DNA of 64,000 bases from Blastomussa wellsi (taxonomy: Eukaryota > Cnidaria > Anthozoa > Scleractinia > Plerogyridae). Shown here piece by piece: positions 22,211 through 37,200 of the stretch. Position 1 is the first letter of the stretch. Each line of letters opens with the position of its first letter. Where the stretch lies: positions 23,428,075-23,492,074 of the forward strand of contig OX393562.1 in assembly GCA_947652115.1 (NCBI GenBank). The letters are read 5' to 3'. The notes below the pieces were generated by a model. It made no database searches. It was not told where the DNA came from and was given only the letters and a program-made list of their open reading frames with translations. The translations under genes and the position numbers were made by a program.

Positions 22211-25200
22211 ATGGAATTCGAAGAATCAGGAGATAGAATACATTTACAAGAACTAGGAAATGATGATCAAGCTAAAGAGAAAAGCGATATCCAACAAAAT
22301 GGTAAGTTACCCGCAAAGTTAGGTGGATTGGAGAGAAATTGTTATCGACATAAGCACTTATTTATGCATTTTGGTGGAAAGAGGCACTGAACCAGATAAT
22401 AGGATCTTAGCTTGTGCTACTCTGATTTTAGCATTGGTTAAACTCTGTCTTTTCTTTAACAGAATTCGAAATCGCTTTGATGAAAATTATTGAGACGGGA
22501 GATGTTGAAGAAATAACAAGCGCACTTAACCCTCGAGCTTTGACAAAATGCACGACGAACACATTGTATATGGCAATGAAGGTATGTCACACATCGAGTA
22601 CCTTGTGCAAATAAAAAGGTATAGTCAATAGCCAGTTACATCTAAATGCATAACACTGCCCCAGGAAACGAAAAGTCAACGAAGGTAAATAGAATAAATT
22701 AACTGTCACACAAACAAAAATGCAAGGCTGATACTACGTAAAAAAGTTGACTTTGTGAGACAACAACACGACAGAAACTGATGAAGAAATTTAACTTGCG
22801 GATCCTACGCGGTAGTATAGGGGAGGATCCAGGATTGCTCTTAGGAGCGGGTGCAACACTAAGGAATGACTTAATTGATGGGTGACGTAAACAGAATACT
22901 AGTTATGTTAAAAATTCGATCTCAGGGGGGGGGGGGGGTGCGCATCCCCTGCACCCTCCCCTTAGATCCGCCCCTGAGTAGGGTACCCTAGCAGCATAAT
23001 CGTTAGCGGTCCTTTGCAGATTTCGCTGCTAGAATAAATCAGCTTCATCGTTATAAATAACTTGCATCATTTAATTACAAGGAACCCATGCCATGCTACA
23101 TGTGCAAAATTATACCTATATCATAGTGCCGACTGCTTTGAGAAATGGTTCGTTAAACAATCCAAATTATAGTTTCCATGCCTATAAATTAATTCTCTGT
23201 TCTTTTTTCTTTCACAATGTCACTGAGATTAGATGGATCTACGGCAAAAGAAAGAGTAGAAATTTCATGCCATAAATATAAGGGGTCAAATGGGAACTGG
23301 AATTGAACAGTACAGTGTCCTGACCAAATTGGCTGTTTTGTACTATCCATCCTATGCCTTATTATCACTTATTTTCGCCATTTTCGCGATTTAAAACATT
23401 TCGCGAAATTAAAGTGACCTAGTCAGCCTCCGCCATTTTCGATGGCATCGAAATTATGGCAATTGCATGATGAAGCGAAATTAATATTGTATTGCATTGC
23501 TGTAGGTTAAGTTACTGGAAGTGTTGAAATTACCTTTAACGAGTTTCTAAGGGATTTCTTTCATTTTGACACGATCCCTTTGTGTGGAAGGTGTGTGGTA
23601 ACCTGCAGAAGTACTGTTAATTGGTCTTACAAAGTGTCTGTTCTGAATTTCCATGCAGGTAAGCTCTGCACTGCGTAGGAGAGCAGACAAAAAAGGCCCA
23701 GACGCGGATGAGTTTACTAAAATGGTCAACTCTGTGGACGAGTTCACTTGCTCGCTACTGAATCCTTTGAAATCTCACGTAGAATCTCGTCATGCTTTTG
23801 CTGATTCGCTGGATGATGTCATGGATGCTGCGGTAGAGATGGAACAGAAAAAGGTACGAAAACGAGTGCACAGTATTTGATGACTTATATAATACTAAAC
23901 AATTACCTTACTTTTATTAAAATTCGTGTCAGACTCATTCTCGCTCAGTTTTAAATTCGTGCGATTTAATTTTGCGCTCCTTGTTGGGATTTATTCGTGC
24001 AAGTAACTGAGTAATTTTCCGTGTTCTTTACACCTGTTTTTTGTCAGAATACTACGTGGAACCTGAAATTACCCAGGATGAAGTTGGAGACATTTTTTAT
24101 TTTTAATGTTCTGAGAACAACTTAATTAAAACATATGTCAATTGTGTATGTAAGTGTTAATAAACCAACTTATTTGCATAACAAACAATGAGTGTTGCAT
24201 ATTACACGACAAAGCTTTTCGCGCGGATTATATTTCGCGCAGTACTAAAATTCGCACACTCACCGCTGGGCGAATTCTAGTACTGCCCGAATCTTAATAC
24301 AAGTACGGTACTGGATTAGGTTTTTGTGATATTCGTTATAATCAAGGTCGAGATAAGTGTTATCCACCGAAGCCGAAGGCTGAGGCTAATAACACTAACC
24401 GAGACCTTGATTATTCCGGATATCACAAAACCCGAATCTGATAATTGTTTTATTATCTTCCACTGTTTTAAAGAAAATAACGACAAACGCATCGCACCGA
24501 AAACAGTTTATTTTCCAACAAGCCATGTTCTTTCTTCGCTGTCCGTGAACTTGACATTTCTCAAGGAAATCATGCATTGCGCGCACAACCTACAGTTTAT
24601 TCACTATTCTGCAAGCAGGTTAGTGGATAATCTGTAGGTTGCGCTGTTTCCCAGAATTCACTGTAGGCTTTTAGCCAATGAGAAGACAGATGGTGACTAC
24701 GGTGTATAATAACAACATTAACTGCACTGAATGACAACTTGAAATATACAAAAGCAGTAATATTCAACAATTATTTGATTGAACGCGCTGGCGACGATTA
24801 TCAAGGTCGAAGTTTTATTTTTAATAATGATTTCGGTATCATACGAAGCCATTAATTGTTTAATTATACAATATGTACTCCTTTGCAGATTTTGGCACAT
24901 CCAGTGCTTTATAAACTGATGAATGACAAATGGTTTGGTGAAGTAGGCACATTGAGAAGATCTTCATGGATGACCATTGAATACTGGAAGTGGTTATTTC
25001 TTAATATCTGGTGTCTCGTAGACGTGGTGTTGTTTCCATTTCTCTTTGTTGTGTTTTACATAATTCACATCTGCAAGGATAAGGCGAGAAAAAGGAAAGG
25101 TAACTTAGGGTGACAAAAATTAGTATTTGTATTCCGTAATACACACCTAGTTTTTACTACTCTATTTACTCGTGGAAATGATCCGCGGGAGTTCGCGAGA

Positions 25201-28200
25201 ATGATAAAATTCTCAAGAACACTCAAGTCTCAAATGCTCGGAAATTCTCTTGTCCCTTTGTAGCCCCCGGGAAATTCCCGATAATCCAAGGGATTTGTTT
25301 GAAAAACTACCAGAAAAACCCGAGGAGAAGCCTCGCGAAATAATACCCTGAACTCATCCAGAGTTACTAAGAGAACAAAGAAGTTGCAGCAAGTTTTTGT
25401 CCTTAGACAATTCTAAAGCGCTCGTTCAAGCTGATTATAAACAATTGTTGGATGAGGTCTTTGTGATATCCGGAATAATCAAGGCCGGTCAACGTAAGTG
25501 TTATCAGCCGAAGCCGAAGGCTGACGCTGATAACACTAACCGAGACCTTGATTATCCCGGATATCATAAAAACCGAACCTAATAATTGTTTTATTATACA
25601 ATGTTTCTAGGCATGGAGTAAAACGATCCATCCTTTTTTCGTGCTTCCACATAAAAAGGTTTCAACATTGGCGCTAATTCTTTTTTGTCGTGTGGCTCAT
25701 GAACGTTTTTCTCTTTAAGGTATTCGTAGAACAGTTCCTCCGCCACTTTTGTCGATCTTTTAGTATTTTCCGAATCTTTATTTTCAAGCTTTTTCTCAAT
25801 TCCTTGATGGGTCGATGAAGCGAATCGACAATCCATGTTCTTACTTCTCTGGCCGTGAATATAAGACATTAATTGCTCTTGGAAATCATGCATTGCGCGC
25901 GCAACCTACAGATTATTCACTAATCTGCTAGCAGATTTGTGGATAACCTGTAGGTTGCGCTGTTTCCCAGAATTAACTGGAGGCTCTTAGCCAATGAGAA
26001 GACAGATAGGAACTACAATGTATAATAATGGCGCGAATTGGCTGTTGCAATAGCCCACTTGTTGGAGTCTCAAATGTACACTTATCAAAGTTACAACGGC
26101 TCCAGAATGCTGCAGCGAGACTTGTCACGTCATCTCCAAGATATAGTCATATTACACCAATCTTGTTTAATCTCCACTGGCTATATTCTACTGGTCAGAC
26201 ACAGAATAGACTATAAAGTAGCTCTTCTTGTATTCAAATCTACATAAGCCCTTGCGTTGAAATATCTTTGCGATCTAGTACATGTCAAGGAAAAATCCTG
26301 CTACAGCCTGCGATCAAATAACGGTATTTTGTTATTAGCATTCGGAGGTATAACAAAAACGTCTTTCGGAGATCGGGCCGGGGATCGGGCATTTGCGGTA
26401 ACAGCGCCGTGGAAATGCAATGGTCTGCTATTAGAAGCAGGAATGAGGCGAATGTTGATCGTTTTAAGCAGCTTCTAAAGACATATTATTTAAAATTAGC
26501 TTTTTTATTGATGTAAAGTTGATTTTATTTCTTTTATCTATTTTTTTTATCTACGTTTTGCAATTTTTTAGAAATCGTTTATGACGTTGAGGATTAGCTT
26601 ATTTTTTAGAATGTAAAGCGCACTTGAAAGTCGCGCTTTATAAATATTATTATTATTATTATTTTTATGAGCAATACTAAAAAAAATAAAGCCTTTCATC
26701 CAACTAAAAAAAGCTTTGTTCTTGACAGATATTGCCATTGTTTTCCTCGTCAATGCAACTTCCGAAGTCGCCGAGAAGGCGTTTTCTGTTATGAAAGACA
26801 CCATGAAATACATCATTCAAAAACATGGCAATGATCGAGCCAAATATCACGTCATCATCCGGCATGGAGATGAAAACAGCTTTCAGTCACATGACATTTG
26901 CTTCAATAGTAACTTCGTCAACGTAGCAGCGCTCACCGACGCCATTGAATATCTTCAGATGGGAAACGAAAATGCTCCAGCGCTTCACAAAGATTTAAAG
27001 AAGGCTAACGATGCTTTCGAGAGCATCACACCTCGTAGAAATGAAGAGAAGGTACAGTCGTGATGTGGCTGATACGTTTGTAAACACCCCTCTGTAACAG
27101 ACCCAGTGAAATCTTTATCCTCACTGGGTTTTCGGGAAAAAAAGTCACCGGGTTGGCTAATTTCCCACTGGGTTCGCTTGTTTTCTGTAGCAATTTAAAT
27201 AAAAATCGTCAGACCTTACTTTAGTAGAGTAGTTTCTCCCTACTGTGTGGTCTTGGAGCCGATTCATGGCCATTCTATTAGTTCTAGTGGAACCGGTTTT
27301 GCTCTCTCTATATATACACATTTTCATAGGTTACAGAAACAATCGTTATTTTCCCCATACAAATCCTTATAAATATGCAAATCGCTCGTTAACAATACAA
27401 AGGTCAACATATACAGAGCTGCTCATATATCGAGCTTGGGCTACCTGTGGATACACAAACTTGATGATGGGGTTTCTAGATACCAGCAAAGCACTTCCAC
27501 ACAAACTTTTAAAAATACCTTCACCCCGGAAGCCTCTCTTGAATTATACGAAAACTGGCATAAGCCTTGAATTCTACACGACAACTAATAATTATAATTA
27601 AATTTAATATGTTTCTCTTGGGGCAATCAATCTCATACTAACTCGTTTTGATGCAGGTACTTGTTATTCTGACGGATCACAGAACTTGCTTATGGAATGA
27701 AAACGACCAGGTAATGCCCGCATTGACCGATATAAAGACGAAGCACATATTAAACGTTATCACAGTCGCATTTGGCCCTCATGTCAATGTTCGAGAGCTA
27801 AAGGATATCGACAATGGACCTGAAGTCCTTCATTTTGGAGAAAATGAGAGTTCTCAAAGAGTTGGGAAGAGCCTCCTACAAAGTAAGTGTTGAGACACGA
27901 ACATATCTCCTTTTAAAACCATCCTAGAATATTCTTAAAGCAGTTAAATTTGGAAATACTACTGTGATATCCTAACTTAATGATTTAGTATCGTTTGCAA
28001 AATCCTGTCAGGTTTAATAAAGTGCTTGAGGCATAAATACGAAATCGGATCAATAGAATTTCAAAGGAAAGCACTCGCAAGGCTCGAGGATAATGAACAT
28101 CGTGGGTACTTTCCAATTGAATCCCCTCAACTGTTTTCACAGCTCAACCACGCCTCTGATGTGACTTTCGCTTCATCACGTGATCACGGTTGTGCCTTTT

Positions 28201-31200
28201 GAAAAAATTCAAAATCGTCATTTGCAATCCGTCTCAATCTTTTCCATCCTCAACCATCCTTGTTCCTTTTTGGTTTAGTATAACCTCTTTGGTGTTTTTT
28301 CTTCCTTTGTAAACTGTTAGTTTTAGATATCCTACGTTTTAAGGGGAATTTGGTTCGTTGCAAAAAATAACTCAAAATATCGTGACGTAGCTCCTTTAAG
28401 AACGAACTTTCCTTTTATTCCTGACTGTTTAGTGTAAGTTGCAGCCTTCTTGATGGAAAGTTACACACTCTCTTGTGGAAACCAACGTTTTGTTATCGTA
28501 AGCGCAAATGTTTATTTACTTCGTTGCCGATACACTGACAAAAAACGTTTGCTTTACAGGAATGGGCGACAAGGACATTTACGGTAAATGCTGCTGTTAA
28601 TTATCTCTTCGTACATGTTAACGATTTAGGAATTTAAAATCAAATAAACGGCAAATAGTGCTGACTAGAATAGGCCCTTTGCACGACCCAGTCACATGGT
28701 ACCAAACAACACCTTGCTGGTGAGCAGGCTACGCGCTGGGACATCTAAACCGAAGCGACTTCATGTCCCAGAGCGTAACTTGTTCACCAGCGACGTGTTG
28801 TTTTGTACCATGTGACTGGGTCGTGCAAAGGGCCTATTGGATTAAAAAACAATAACACGAGAAAGCTGTGTTATTCCTGGAGTTATCATTCCCTGCTTTA
28901 TTCCCTGTTATTCCAAATTTCCTACCAAGAGGGAGATCAAAAGAACTCTGCCTCCAGTTTTGTTGTCTTTGCTTTACTTCCACATCATGTGTCACACCTG
29001 AAAACGACTCAAGACAAGAAAAATTAACATTAGGCGTAATTTTATAGTGACGTTTAAAAGTTAACAAATAGGCCGCTATATACTTTCCGACAGTCCAGCT
29101 AAAGGAGATGGATTTCATGTTCTTGTTTCTTGCATGATTGCTATCGGTTACTTTGCCCTTGTCTCTAAAAAGGCCTTTTGCAACAAACAGCCATGCTGGA
29201 TGGCAAAAGACTGCAACATCTTCCAAAGCAAAGCGACTTCAACGACAGATCAGGCATGCTTAACTACGTTCTTGTATTCCAACATGGCGGATTTTTGACC
29301 ATGTGACCGGTTTCTTGCAAAAGGCCTATTCTAAATGACTATCTTAGGCCCCGTCCACACGTATCTGGATATTTTCGAAAACGGGGATTATTTTCTCCGT
29401 TTGCACCTCCCGTACACACGTAAACGGCGTTTTCGGCCACAAATACGGAGGTTTTTGAAAACGCTCTCCAGTCTGTAGATTTTTAAAAACGCAGATTTAT
29501 CGTATTCGTGAGGACGGTCGAAAACGAAGGTTTTTGAATTCGATGACGTCAAAGTTAGGGTCCAGTGCACTCGGCCACAAATTAGCATAAACATGGCGGC
29601 GATCAACCGCCATTAAAAGAATGGCGGCAAACTCTTTGATTTTCGCGGGCTTATGCTTATCACAGGGCGCATGCAATCGTAACCTGCGCATGCTCAATAT
29701 GTCAAGTCTAGCGTATTAAATTCGTTTTTGCGTATACGTGTGGACGTGCAAATATGATTTTAATACGGTCCGTATGGACGCGGATTTTTTTTCAAATACG
29801 GAGGAAAAAAATCTCCGTTTTCGAAAATATCCGGATACGTGTGGACGGGGCCGTATTATCTCGTTTAAGAGTGAATTAATTCCTTTGTGCTTTGCTCTTA
29901 ATATTTTAGACAGTTACCGTGATTACTTCACGACTCCATACTTTGTATTTCTTCGTGACGCCCTGAGCTACCTGGTTTTGCTTGGACTCCATTTTACCAT
30001 CTGTCTGGAGACGTCAACTATTTCTTTGAGCGGAATCGAGTGGGCCATCCTAGTATTTTTCACCGGTCGTGTATTGTTCGAAATTGAACAATTCGCAAGT
30101 AATAAAGTAAAGAAGAGGGTAAAGGGTAAAACACGACATTTCCAGTGCGGAAAATGTAAGGGTGGTAAATACCTTCAGGAAGAACGCGGAGAGGAAGGAC
30201 AAGACAAACCAACAGTGTTTTCGATGAAATTTTCCAAGTACATCAGGTACTTATTTCGCCTGTATATTTTCTGTGCTTATGATGGAGGGAATAACATTCC
30301 CTCCAGTGAAGGCAATCCAACACTGCTACTTACTCGAAGCCACGGAATTCAAGTGTGGAGTTAATCACTCGATGGGTCATTATATCTGACACTAGTCACA
30401 CTACAAACAGAACATGAATTAAGGCAGGCGCGATACGCTTAATATAGACACCCATTTCCTATTTTATTACTGACAAAACAGCTTAATTATGAGTTGTAAT
30501 TTGTCTTGAAGTTTTAAAATCAATGATTTAAAAATCATTCATTTATTAATACACAGTACTAGAAAGACTTTTAATAAGGTACAATCTCACACAAGAAGGA
30601 AACTCTTCCAGAAAAGCTTACCTTAAATCAATTTGCTTTGCTCATGCTAATACGCTATATACCTCCCTCGAACTCCGCATTCTAATAAATAGGTGTTCTT
30701 TTTCTTGCTTTTTCTTCTTGACTTTAACGCGCGTTTTCTTATTCTTTGCAGTGATCGTTGGAACATCTTGGACCTCATCACTCTTATCATTTACTTCACA
30801 ACATTTTTTCTAAGAATGGCCACGTTAGCCTTTTCTGAATCCGTGACCAACAACAGATTCCTTGTCATAGCTGGTTATCTGTATGGTCTGAATACCATGT
30901 TCCTCACACTCAGGGCATTTGGTCACGTGATGGAGGCAACAAAGCAAATTGGCCCCACCCAGATTGCTTTGTTTCACATCTTGAATGACCTGGTTACCAT
31001 CTTTTGGCAGTTTGTGGCAACTATCTTGGCCTTTTCTATTGCAATCACTAAAGTTTACATGGCTGAGAAGTCTTTTATTCCCAAACACAATGGAAAGGAG
31101 ATGTGAGTAGAACGTTTTCTGTAAACTTAGAGCGGTTTCCGAAAGGAATTCTGCTTGGTGATTGGTTTAAAAATCTCGCGCCACTTTTTCAACCAATCAG

Positions 31201-34200
31201 GAGTAAAACCAAAACCAATCGTGACTCGCGCGCGCACGTTTACCCGCGCTTTGTGTCGGCTACGTGTAATTTCTTCGAGTTTCGATTGGTTCACTGGATT
31301 GTCTCCGTCCTTTGTGATTGGCCAAAGTAATTACTTTGGTTTTGGTTTTACGATGCTAAAATGAAACTCGCTCTATTATCGATTTTAGCACCTAATATTT
31401 ATTTTGTTATCAGTTACCCTCCTTACGTAGATTGTTTTATCACCGCTCCAATCTTCTACCCGAAAAGAAACTCATTTCAAAAGACAGAACGAATGAAAAA
31501 GACGACGTTTGCAGAAAAATTTATCAATTCCCTAGGGATTGGGACAGCAATACAGCAATATATCTATTTGTATTGGAACCACAAATATGGCTGCCGTGAC
31601 GTCACATGAAAACGCTCTTCTTACGGGTGGCTACCGGCTGTATAATGGACAAACTTTGTTTCATAAAATATTGTTCCTTGCTTATCTCTGAACAAGTTCA
31701 TGAATTGGAACCGCTTCTATTCATTTGCGTTTATTGTGAGAGACAGTGAGGTTTATCAAATTTTTCTCCACTATTACATCTATAACAAAACTCTTGAAAG
31801 TGATTCGTTGCTACCGTTCTCTTTTTTTATCAAAATGGAGTGTAACGTAAACGGAACACCAATCATGCGGACCCCCAAACATGGGCAAAAAGTGAATTTT
31901 TATTATTTATTTTGTATGTTTGTGTTACAGCGTTTGTAGCAGTTCCGGAATAGCCTGGTAAGCACCTTATAAACGTTAATATGAGGGAGTCAACAGGGTA
32001 ATAGCTTTATCAGTTTCACCACGTATTCCTGTGTAGCTACTCTTATGATCTTTTGGTTTCCTGTATTTTTTTCTCTCTCTATATATCTCTTTGGTATAAA
32101 CCACAACCTAACACTTTCTGCACTGCCTTCTGCTATATTTTTAACTACCTTACCTCTTGTCCTAGTCTGTCTGTCTAGTCTTGTCCTAGTCTGTCATTCC
32201 AGTCAACCAATAAATGATCATTGGTTAGCTCCCAAAGCTTTAAAACCAATACATTTCAGTATAAACTGCACGGTTTCCTTTCATTTGATTTCTATGGACC
32301 TGTGAGGCAAAGAGGCAGTTTTCTTAACCGAGTTTTCTGACACACTATCATATAATTACTTAGTTATACCTTCCGCCTTCTTTTGACTCAACAGCTGGTG
32401 GCAGATGGTGCGACATCTTTGCTGGTCTTTGATGGGAATAGGGGACCTGGACACCCTGGAGTCAGCTGATGGTCCTTCAGTAATTCTTGTTCATTTTCTA
32501 TACGGAGCATTCCTTATAATGGGAGTCATTCTTCTCGTCAACATGATGATTGCACTTCTGTCTAACACATACCAGAAAGTCCAAGTAAGACTACAATCCG
32601 CTTCTACGCTATCGCAAGATCGCTTTTTTTTGTTTCATGGTCACGTGCTACCGTTTTCTACTGAATTTGTGCACGTTTTCCTTAATGCTGGTCCTTGGCC
32701 AAATATATTAATAGGCCATTTCCAAGTTCCCTTTTACCTCTGTTATGAATAGTTTCGCAATTACACACGTTTCGAGACTGAGGCAAAAGAGAACTAGGAA
32801 ATGGCCAAACTTTTGCCAATCCATCTTTCAAGCAGGTGCGACCATATGATGCTGCAAATCAGTAACAATCCTAATTTGAAGGGTACATTGACGCACGCTG
32901 CACTTATGGCGACGACAAAAACAAGAACGCATGCAAGCCAAGACCCACAGAACTGAATGAGTTCAGTCATGACGAGTCCAAAACGAGTTTCTTTGTTTAC
33001 CAGCGCTGCAATAACCTTCCTTGTCCAAGCTGTATCGTTTACTAATGAAAACCTACTGCGTATAATATAATATGATCTAATTCTGTGTCGGTTTCTCATA
33101 TTATCGATTGCCAATTCCGAAGTCAGGCTTTGACACAGTTAATCAGTATTTATTGAATCCATTTGTTATTTTTCAGGACAACTCGTTAATGGAATGGTCG
33201 TTTAAGAAAGCCATAACAATACAGACATACAGCTCCTGTCATCCTATACCAGTTCCTCTAAACCTCGTTTATTTCTTGGTTAAGTGCTGCGGGTGGCAAA
33301 AGCGCTTCAATAAGCGCCGAAGACACCGAGAACAACCAAAGGAAACGGCTCTCGTAAGTTTTTAAACAATAGCTTATACTTTTACAATTATTTGTTTGGA
33401 GACGTTAATTTGGCACATCCTTAAGCAAGTGACGCATTCGTCTGTTCCGGCTTTCGGCCCAGGTTCCGATGAACAATACAGTTATTAAGCAGTCTTTAAG
33501 TTCAAAATGACTGAAGCAGACTGGCAAGTGCATTAGAGAAGCTTTTAGGTCTGACGAAGGAGCTACTTATATTTATTTTTGGAAAGATGTCAGCCATTCT
33601 CATTGTTTCCTATCCTGCGTGGCAGGCGCTTCTATCCCCTTATTTCCTTTCCTTCCCTCCCCTCCCCTTAGCTTTCGACGCCTGCGAACCAGGCTATTTT
33701 TACCCCAGAGGTGAGAGGTCATCGCAACTGGCTTCATCATAACGTTAAACGTTTCTCTCTCACTATTTCAATAGAACTGTTTCAATGCTGTTGTGAAGTA
33801 TCTGGAGTCCGCTTACTTTGCTGAATACGGATATGTTTTTCCGCTGACAGGTAAGAAAAATATACGTTTTTACCGACATGGCAGCCATTTTGAATTCTGC
33901 TGCTTCGAGTAGCTATTATGGGATGCCCTGAGGGCATTAATTTGCCCCTAGGGCATCCCATAACGTCTTTTAAAACTTCGTGGCGAAGCTTTAAAAATAA
34001 AACCCAATGCAGTATGCATTTTCTGAAATCTTGATACGCACTTTCTCGGAAAAGATAAATTTTTAAAAATTTTGCGCAGCGAAGTGATATTTGCCCTTTC
34101 GTTTGTTTACACGCCTGGATTATTGCCTCATCGTGTTTAACATCGCCCATGATTCGTTACATTTAGTCTTTGAGTGGGTGTCTCTGCCCAGTTGCTAAAA

Positions 34201-37200
34201 GATCGCTTTGTTTTTTTTTATGTCACTCTAAAGTTTGAGGTGATAACCTTAACGTTTTAACCAGGTCGAAAGTAAAAATCGGAGACAACAATTCGTACGA
34301 GTTAGCGCTAGCCAACCCGATAGCGCTTAACTCGCCAAAAAAGGCTTCAAAACGGCCTGAGACGCGGGCAAACAACAACACGGCAACCTTGAAAGTCAAT
34401 TTTATTCAGGGAACATTAAATTTTATACCTTTGGATGTTGAAAAGCTGAACTGAACATCCGTCATCGTCAGTGTAACGGTCATATTAAAGTGCATATGAC
34501 ACGAAATTTTTTCTCTTGATTCTTGCAGTTGGATATCTGTAGAAAACGACTCGAAGCCTTAATAGTGCTGGAAAAATCTAAAAAGCATTTTTTTGCTTTC
34601 AAAATACGCGCAATTTGCCTTCAAATTTGTCCCGGTCATCGTGCGGCCAAAATCGCACGTGATATCGGAACGTGACGTCACATTGTGTACCTTAATGCAA
34701 CTTACAGAAGAGTCCGACTCAAAGGAATCATTAGAATCACTGGACATCTTTGCCTTTCAATGCACTATCTGTCCACTACGAAGTACTGCAGAATCCTCTT
34801 AGCGACAACAGACCTTCGAGGCAAAGGTACACAATGTGACGTCACGAATAACTTCGCCGTCGATAAACTAGGTCCCAGTCTCTGGGACAAATTTGAAGGG
34901 AAATTGCGCGTATTTTGAAAGCAAAAACAATGCTTTTTAGATTTTTCCAGCACTTTTAAAGGTTCGAAACGTTTTCTTTAGATATCCAACTAAAAGAATC
35001 AAGAGAAAAAAATTTCGTGTCATATGCACTTTAAGCCTATGATCAGTTATATATCGTGCGAAAACAAATCAATCGTTACATTACGTTGCCAAGGTGGCTC
35101 CAAACTGTTTCGTGCATTTTTCAGTACCTCAACTTTGACGGAACAATGCTACGAATCTTTTTCAGTTGGCAGAACAATTATGATATCAAACAGATGCCCA
35201 ATTACTGGTGATAATTTTCTTGATATTACAAGTTACCATAGAAACACTATAACCTTGTAAATACGCCCTTATTTTGGCTTAAATTGCTGATAACTCAGAA
35301 AATGAGCACGGCGACCTATATGTTTTATTACTGAATTTTGATCAACAAGATAAGAAGCAACTTTAAACATAATTAAAAAAAAAATCTGTACATGCGGTTC
35401 AGAGCCACCTTAAATTTCGTAAATTTGAGATCTGGGTATAAGATTGCCGTCGTAACATGTTTGTAAAAATTAAAAAAAGTTGACAGTACTTTTTTTGAAC
35501 GAAGAATTATTTCTCCAGAGTAACATCAGATTGTAATCGATATCACTTTCGGAAATTTTCAACTTCATTGATAAAGCAACTGCAGCTTTGAATCCTCGTG
35601 CTGGGATACGTTAACTCCCGACTCTGAGTTTCGTGTACCAGGTCGGACAATGCGTGCTAGCAATGTGCTAGTTAATCAAAATCAAGATTTGTAACGGGAA
35701 ATCATGGAATTAATTGGTTGACAACTCCATCCCCAAAAGTGCAGTATCAGCAAAAATGGCCACTTCTATCCACAAACGAAAAGCTTGAAGCTTGTGCGGG
35801 TCATAAAATACCTCGTGCGCGTAAAAATGTTATTTGTAGTACTACATACAAGTGCTAATCAATAGCTTTCACTTGGGTTCCCAACAAGGTCCTGCTAAAC
35901 GATAGATTGTACCAGTGACACAGCAAATAACACTAAAATTAATGAGTGATTGTTGACATTGTTTTCTTTGCGCGCAAACGCTCTTTACTTAGACGAAAGG
36001 AAACTGGACCGTGTGCTTGTCGAAACCGAGCGGAATAGGCAAATGGCAAACCAGATTGCATACAGAACCTTTACAGCATCCCATACTTCAAACAAAAGCG
36101 TGCTTCCAACGGGTCATGAGGTAAAAAAACTTGTAACCGACTTTACTGAAGTTATTTCGATTTTGAAGCTGTACCACAGCACTGGTTGCTTTACATGTTT
36201 AGGCTTAACAAGTTTTATAATACTTTACAAGACACCACGTTTCGGTGGCGAAGAACCGTATGCTTCTGCAACTTTATTATTTATTTGCCACATAAAAGAA
36301 AGAAAAATAACAATATTGACAAAGACGATGATGCAGGAAGCCACCGGGCTTATAGAGTGTTTTCACATGACGTAACGGCGGCCATATTGGTGTTCCAAAA
36401 CAATCCTCCGGGAATTGAATTCTACTGTTATGAAAATATCATCTTTTGTTTCAGCAATCCAATATGGCGGCTTGTCACGTGTGTGAAAATACTCTATAGG
36501 GGAGGTCACCTCAGTTATCAATATATTTTATAATTAGGCTGTGAATGCTTGGCTTGGCCATTTCGGTATCATTCTTTGCCTAAAAGTAGAAAAGCTTGTT
36601 GAACCAGTGACGGATATTTGGAGACAATTAGAAATTTTATACGACCTTGGAAGATATAGACTATCAGACCTGTCCAGGTCTAGATCAAGCTATTCTGTTT
36701 ATATTAACTCAGTTTGCCTTTTGACTGAATACAGGCGTGGGACACTAAAGGAGTTAGTGTGGAAGAATGTCTTTTAACATGCGAGGGAGCCAAGCTATGT
36801 GATACCTGTAAACACAACCCGTTCAAATATCACGGCGCCAGATACGTCATACCATTTTCACCTGAGTTTCCCCATTTTGAGGTAAATAAATGATTTACAA
36901 CAAACGTTCTTGTTATCCAGTTTGGTTATCAAAATAAATAGTACGTAGACGCATGTATTAAATATGGTGCTAAAAATACAATGGTACCTAACATCAGATG
37001 ATCAAGCTAGATGAAAATCCACACTAGAGTGTTTTAGTTATTCAAAACCAGTGGCAGCGGAGAGGACGTATTTGAATAATTTATAAGTATCTATCACAGG
37101 AACTTTCGGAACAACACCTTAATTACACAAAGATTAAAGTAGAACGAAGAACCAAGAAAGGAACTTGCATGGAAATAACATGTATAACAAAATCGTACTT

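Noticed and set aside
34559..34953. Overlapping ORFs on both strands
   Set aside because: They mirror each other because they lie in the inverted arms of a TTAA-flanked MITE.
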